A stretch of DNA of 15,881 nt from Trueperaceae bacterium (GTDB taxonomy: Bacteria > Deinococcota > Deinococci > Deinococcales > Trueperaceae): positions 1 to 15,881 of the forward strand of contig JAGXHO010000106.1 of NCBI GenBank assembly GCA_024636105.1, read 5' to 3'. The stretch's first letter is position 1. Every line of letters begins with the position of its first letter. This document shows, in pieces, positions 14,860 to 15,881 of the stretch. Under the pieces are notes generated by a model. The model saw nothing but the letters and a program-made list of their open reading frames with translations. It was not told where the DNA came from and made no database searches. The position numbers and the translations under genes are program-made.

Positions 14860-14924
14860 CGGTGCTCGAACTGGCCCCGATTCGCGCCGGAATCCGGGCG
14901 TGGCTCGGTGAGCACTTGCGCTAG
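14812..14924 (+). repeat. Imperfect 48-nt direct repeat covering the metF 3' end
   Basis: Copy A is 14812-14859, the last 15 codons and stop of metF (PIRVGIQAWLGELLE). Copy B is 14877-14924 (PIRAGIRAWLGEHLR plus stop). The offset is 65 nt, so the copies are in different frames relative to metF. Over the first 37 nt, 31 positions are identical by my count, falling off toward the stop codons. Confidence 0.8.
14856..14924 (+). other. 22-codon micro-ORF or remnant of duplicated metF tail
   Basis: A GTG at 14856 overlaps the metF stop as GTGA, the same junction type as in the upstream ABC operon, and opens a 22-residue frame (TVLELAPIRAGIRAWLGEHL, then R) ending in TAG. Residues 8-22 repeat the metF C-terminus. 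It may be a translated small peptide, a dead duplicate, or a trace of an older, longer metF end. I would not annotate it as a secure gene. It ends 1 nt before the convergent terC stop. Confidence 0.3.
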
Positions 14925-14925
14925 G

Positions 14926-15660
14926 TCAACCTTGGCCCTTGTGCTTCAACGTCACGGGCGCCGCGCGCCGGATTCGCAGGTTGAGCATCTCGACGAGCAC
15001 GCTGAACCCCATCGCGAAGTAGATGTACCCCTTGGGTACGTGCACGTGCAGGCCTTCGACGACCAGCGTGAAGCCGATCATCAACAGGAACGACAGCGCG
15101 AGCATCTTGACCGTCGGGTGCCGCTCGACGAAGGCGGAGAGCGGACCGGCGGACACGATCATGACGCCGACCGCGATCAGGACCGCGGCGATCATGATCA
15201 CCAGGTCGTCGGCGATGCCGACCGCGGTGATGACGGAGTCGAGCGAGAAGACCACGTCGAGCAGCAGGATCTGTACGATCACGCCGCCGAACGTCGGAGG
15301 CCGGCCGGCGGGGGTTGCGCCGCCATGCCCCTCCAGCTTCTCGTGGATCTCGAAGGTGGCCTTGGCGATCAGGAACAGGCCCCCCGCGATCATGATCAGG
15401 TCGCGACCGGAGATCTCGAAGCCCAAGAGCGTGAACCAGGGCTCGGTCAGGCCGATCAGCCAGGCGAGGGAGAACAGCAAGCCGATGCGCGTGATGGCCG
15501 CGAGGGCGAGCCCCACTTGGCGCGCTCGCGCCCGCTGCGCTTCGGGCAGCTTAGCGGCGAGGATCGAGATGAATACGACGTTGTCGACGCCCAGAACGAC
15601 CTCGAGGAGCGTCAGGGTCAGGAGGGCGATGAGTCCTTCGGCGGTCGTGAAAGCTTCCAC
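14926..15660 (-). CDS. terC: TerC family integral membrane protein
   Basis: TerC-family proteins are multi-helix membrane proteins; studied members are linked to metal-ion export (for example manganese) or to metalation of exported proteins, and the tellurite name is historical. The 244-residue protein has about seven helices and both family motifs: LLEVVLGVDNVVFIS at 18-32 with E20, D26 and N27, and LLLDVVFSLDSVITAVG at 132-148 with D135, S139, D141 and S142, the likely metal-binding residues. The hydrophilic loop at about 105-124 and the C-terminal FAMGFSVLVEMLNLR (about 215-229) are typical. The start is GTG at 15660 with TAGCAT 6 nt upstream. It lies 9 nt after metH on the same strand and converges on the metF-like gene. 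Confidence 0.93.
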   Translation of the reverse strand: MEAFTTAEGLIALLTLTLLEVVLGVDNVVFISILAAKLPEAQRARARQVGLALAAITRIGLLFSLAWLIGLTEPWFTLLGFEISGRDLIMIAGGLFLIAKATFEIHEKLEGHGGATPAGRPPTFGGVIVQILLLDVVFSLDSVITAVGIADDLVIMIAAVLIAVGVMIVSAGPLSAFVERHPTVKMLALSFLLMIGFTLVVEGLHVHVPKGYIYFAMGFSVLVEMLNLRIRRAAPVTLKHKGQG

Positions 15661-15666
15661 GCCTGC

Positions 15667-15672
15667 ATGCTA
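15667..15672 (-). promoter_or_regulatory. -10 box of leaderless terC promoter, overlapping the metH stop
   Basis: On the minus strand TAGCAT lies 6 nt before the terC GTG. Its first three bases are the TAG stop codon of metH, so the promoter's -35 side would lie inside the metH coding sequence. Confidence 0.5.
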
Positions 15673-15881
15673 AACCGTGGGCGTCGCCTCCGGAGCGTAG
15701 GCGAGCGCTGGCGCCAACCAGCGCTCGACCTCGTCCAGCGGCACGCCCGTGCGTTCCGCGAGGTCACCCACTTGGTCTCGACCGATCTTGCCGACCCCGA
15801 AGTAGCGCGCCTCGGGGTGCGCGAAGTACCAGCCGGCCACCGACGACGCCGGCGTCATCGCCAGCGACTCGGTGAGGCCGA
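15670..15881 (-). CDS. metH: Cobalamin-dependent methionine synthase (C-terminal end only)
   Basis: MetH methylates homocysteine to methionine using 5-methyl-THF through a cobalamin cofactor. Only the last 69-70 residues are in the window, and the frame is open through the right edge. They match the end of the activation (AdoMet-binding) domain: [20 protein letters not shown], then [23 protein letters not shown] and [12 protein letters not shown], all counterparts of the E. coli MetH C-terminus (LTESYAMWP.ASVSGWYFSH ... RDQVEDYA ... [12 protein letters not shown]). The ATG at 15858 is an internal methionine, not the start. The stop TAG (15670-15672) coincides with the terC -10 box. The nearby metF-like gene would supply its substrate. 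Confidence 0.95.
   Translation of the reverse strand, partial: GLTESLAMTPASSVAGWYFAHPEARYFGVGKIGRDQVGDLAERTGVPLDEVERWLAPALAYAPEATPTV

Noticed and set aside
14856..14924. A simple frameshift at the metF 3' end joining the downstream tail to metF
   Set aside because: metF already carries its own copy of the same tail in frame and ends in a stop, so a frameshift would give two copies in one protein. A direct duplication explains the data better.
14926..15660. A tellurite resistance cluster
   Set aside because: Only a terC-family gene is present, with no terD, terE, terZ, terA or terB. TerC-family proteins are widespread outside tellurite resistance.
1..15881. Mobile elements, CRISPR arrays, defence islands, tRNA or rRNA genes
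   Set aside because: I found no transposase, integrase, regularly spaced repeats, recognised defence genes, tRNA cloverleaf or rRNA-like sequence. Composition looks uniform by eye and nearly all bases are covered by housekeeping-type genes; no gap between genes exceeds about 125 nt.

Overview
This very GC-rich window is densely packed with bacterial chromosomal genes, and most of them have recognisable families. The mix suggests a member of the Deinococcota, possibly Trueperaceae-like. The pointers are a homodimeric-type pyruvate dehydrogenase E1 (AceE) followed by a single-lipoyl-domain E2, an LptB next to a DUF3084 coiled-coil membrane protein, a DUF990-type ABC-2 exporter, an M32 carboxypeptidase, and many apparently leaderless genes with a TANNNT box 5-8 nt before the start codon. 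The taxonomic call is inference from gene content and style; no rRNA or marker gene is present to settle it.

Layout, left to right. (1) 1-2895, plus strand: the C-terminal part of aceE, cut by the window edge, and then aceF, which together make the acetyl-CoA-forming core of the pyruvate dehydrogenase complex. (2) 2972-5657, plus: an lptB-like ABC ATPase and a 612-residue DUF3084 protein in one short operon. (3) 5683-6730, minus: a YbaN/DUF454 membrane protein and the mechanosensitive channel MscL. (4) 6853-7239, plus: a stand-alone response-regulator receiver domain whose 3' end overlaps, tail to tail, a TrmH/SpoU rRNA or tRNA methyltransferase (7227-8048, minus). (5) 8088-11227, plus: a two-domain rhodanese sulfurtransferase, a hemolysin III/PAQR-type membrane protein and an M32 metallocarboxypeptidase, each with its own apparent promoter. 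(6) 11242-14088, plus: a four-gene operon stitched together by GTGA stop/start overlaps. It holds a small two-helix membrane protein, an ABC ATPase and two DUF990-type permeases. (7) 14113-14859, plus: a methylenetetrahydrofolate reductase-like gene, followed by a degenerate duplicate of its own 3' end. (8) 14926-15881, minus: a TerC-family membrane protein and the C-terminal end of cobalamin-dependent methionine synthase (MetH), cut by the window edge.

Functional links. AceE and AceF act in one complex. The MetF-like enzyme would make the 5-methyl-THF that MetH consumes, with terC between them. The ATPase and two permeases form one ABC-2 exporter of unknown substrate. No phage, IS element, CRISPR array, tRNA or rRNA was seen, and no defence system is recognisable. 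The most interesting signals are architectural. They are the consistent leaderless promoter pattern at ten transcription starts, the interlocked 39-bp divergent promoter at 8049-8087, the terC promoter built over the metH stop codon, and the duplicated metF tail with its 22-codon micro-ORF.
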